Shown: positions 6,681 through 6,760 of the stretch, in pieces | Layout: each line of letters opens with the position of its first letter | Numbering within the stretch: the stretch's first letter is position 1 | NCBI GenBank assembly: GCA_030039135.1 | Contig: JASHQN010000061.1 | Span: forward strand, 1 to 6,760 | Source: Thermoplasmata archaeon | Lineage (GTDB): Archaea; Thermoplasmatota; Thermoplasmata; Lutacidiplasmatales; UBA184 | Direction of reading: 5' to 3' | Length of the DNA: 6,760 nt | Translations under genes and position numbers: made by a program | Notes under the pieces: model-generated | Database searches by the model: none | The model's input: the letters and a program-made list of their open reading frames with translations, nothing else | Told to the model about the DNA's origin: nothing

Positions 6681-6687
6681 CTTAAAG
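6681..6687 (-). promoter_or_regulatory. TATA-like box A for the CxxC protein-DedA unit
   Basis: CTTTAAG on the minus strand is the best TATA-like match in the window, centred about 29 bases before ATG 6655 in otherwise GC-rich DNA. No Shine-Dalgarno sequence stands before the ATG, which again fits a leaderless mRNA, here carrying two genes. Inferred from position and composition. Confidence 0.55.
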
Positions 6688-6714
6688 CCCCGGCGCGCGA
6701 GGCGCGGAACCGGT

Positions 6715-6759
6715 TCAGCTCGACGATCCGCCCGACTCTTCGGATCCGCCGGGGGGGTC
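6715..6759 (-). CDS. Possible C-terminal tail of a further leftward gene
   Basis: On the minus strand one frame is open from the window edge to a TGA at 6717-6715 and would encode DPPGGSEESGGSSS, a polar low-complexity tail plausible for the end of a GC-rich gene. Its end lies 28 bases before the TATA-like element of the next leftward gene, a spacing similar to the purM-transporter gap. Fourteen codons are too few to prove coding, and a plus-strand frame is also open here. Confidence 0.2.
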   Translation of the reverse strand, partial: DPPGGSEESGGSSS

Positions 6760-6760
6760 T

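Noticed and set aside
5378..6685. 435-codon open frame on the plus strand across DedA and the CxxC gene
   Set aside because: The product is very rich in R, D, E and P with no domain, and overlaps both the end of pyrC and the motif-bearing DedA gene. A shadow frame.
1..6760. Mobile element, CRISPR array, tRNA/rRNA or defence system
   Set aside because: I found no direct-repeat array, transposase, integrase, terminal inverted repeats or cloverleaf-like sequence. All genes are housekeeping or membrane types with matching codon use, so no new multi-gene system is supported.
6700..6760. Plus-strand open frame at the right edge
   Set aside because: It has no start codon or upstream signal and is too short to judge. 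The minus-strand frame ending at 6715 fits the leftward gene order slightly better and is listed only at low confidence.

Overview
This 6.76 kb window is GC-rich and tightly packed with ordinary chromosomal genes. Three things suggest an archaeon, most plausibly a high-GC euryarchaeal or Thermoplasmatota-type lineage. First, a family B DNA polymerase of the size and motif order of archaeal replicative or repair enzymes opens the window. Second, four of the five complete genes have an AT-rich, TATA-like element centred about 27-29 bases before the start codon and no usable Shine-Dalgarno sequence, the layout expected of leaderless archaeal transcripts. Third, the purM product carries a GHYAG-type N-terminal segment that I recall as typical of archaeal AIR synthases. 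The exact lineage cannot be fixed from the sequence alone.

Layout, left to right. A family B DNA polymerase lacking its N-terminus runs rightward (1-2172). It meets a leftward ten-helix EamA/DMT-type transporter (2177-3118) only 4 bases away. Next comes leftward purM (3184-4245), then, divergently across an 84-base gap, rightward pyrC (4330-5679). pyrC converges at 19 bases with a leftward two-gene unit: a small CxxC protein of unknown function (6401-6655) followed by a DedA-family membrane protein (5699-6376). The last ~100 bases hold the promoter of that unit and perhaps the tail of one more leftward gene.

How the genes relate. purM (purine synthesis, step 5) and pyrC (pyrimidine synthesis, step 3) share one short divergent promoter region whose two TATA-like elements lie about 30 bases apart, so the two nucleotide pathways may be transcriptionally linked here. 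The polymerase uses the products of both pathways, but it is separated from them and nothing shows co-regulation. The transporter appears to have its own promoter. The small CxxC protein and DedA are probably co-transcribed: DedA lacks a good TATA-like element and instead has a GGAGGT motif upstream.

No stretch longer than about 105 bases lacks a gene. I see no tRNA, rRNA, CRISPR array, insertion sequence, integrase, toxin-antitoxin pair or defence gene, and nothing that amounts to a new multi-gene system. The points most worth a second look are the consistent leaderless promoter geometry, the compact purM/pyrC divergent promoter, the polymerase's disordered tail ending in a degenerate PCNA-binding motif, and the uncharacterised CxxC protein upstream of DedA.
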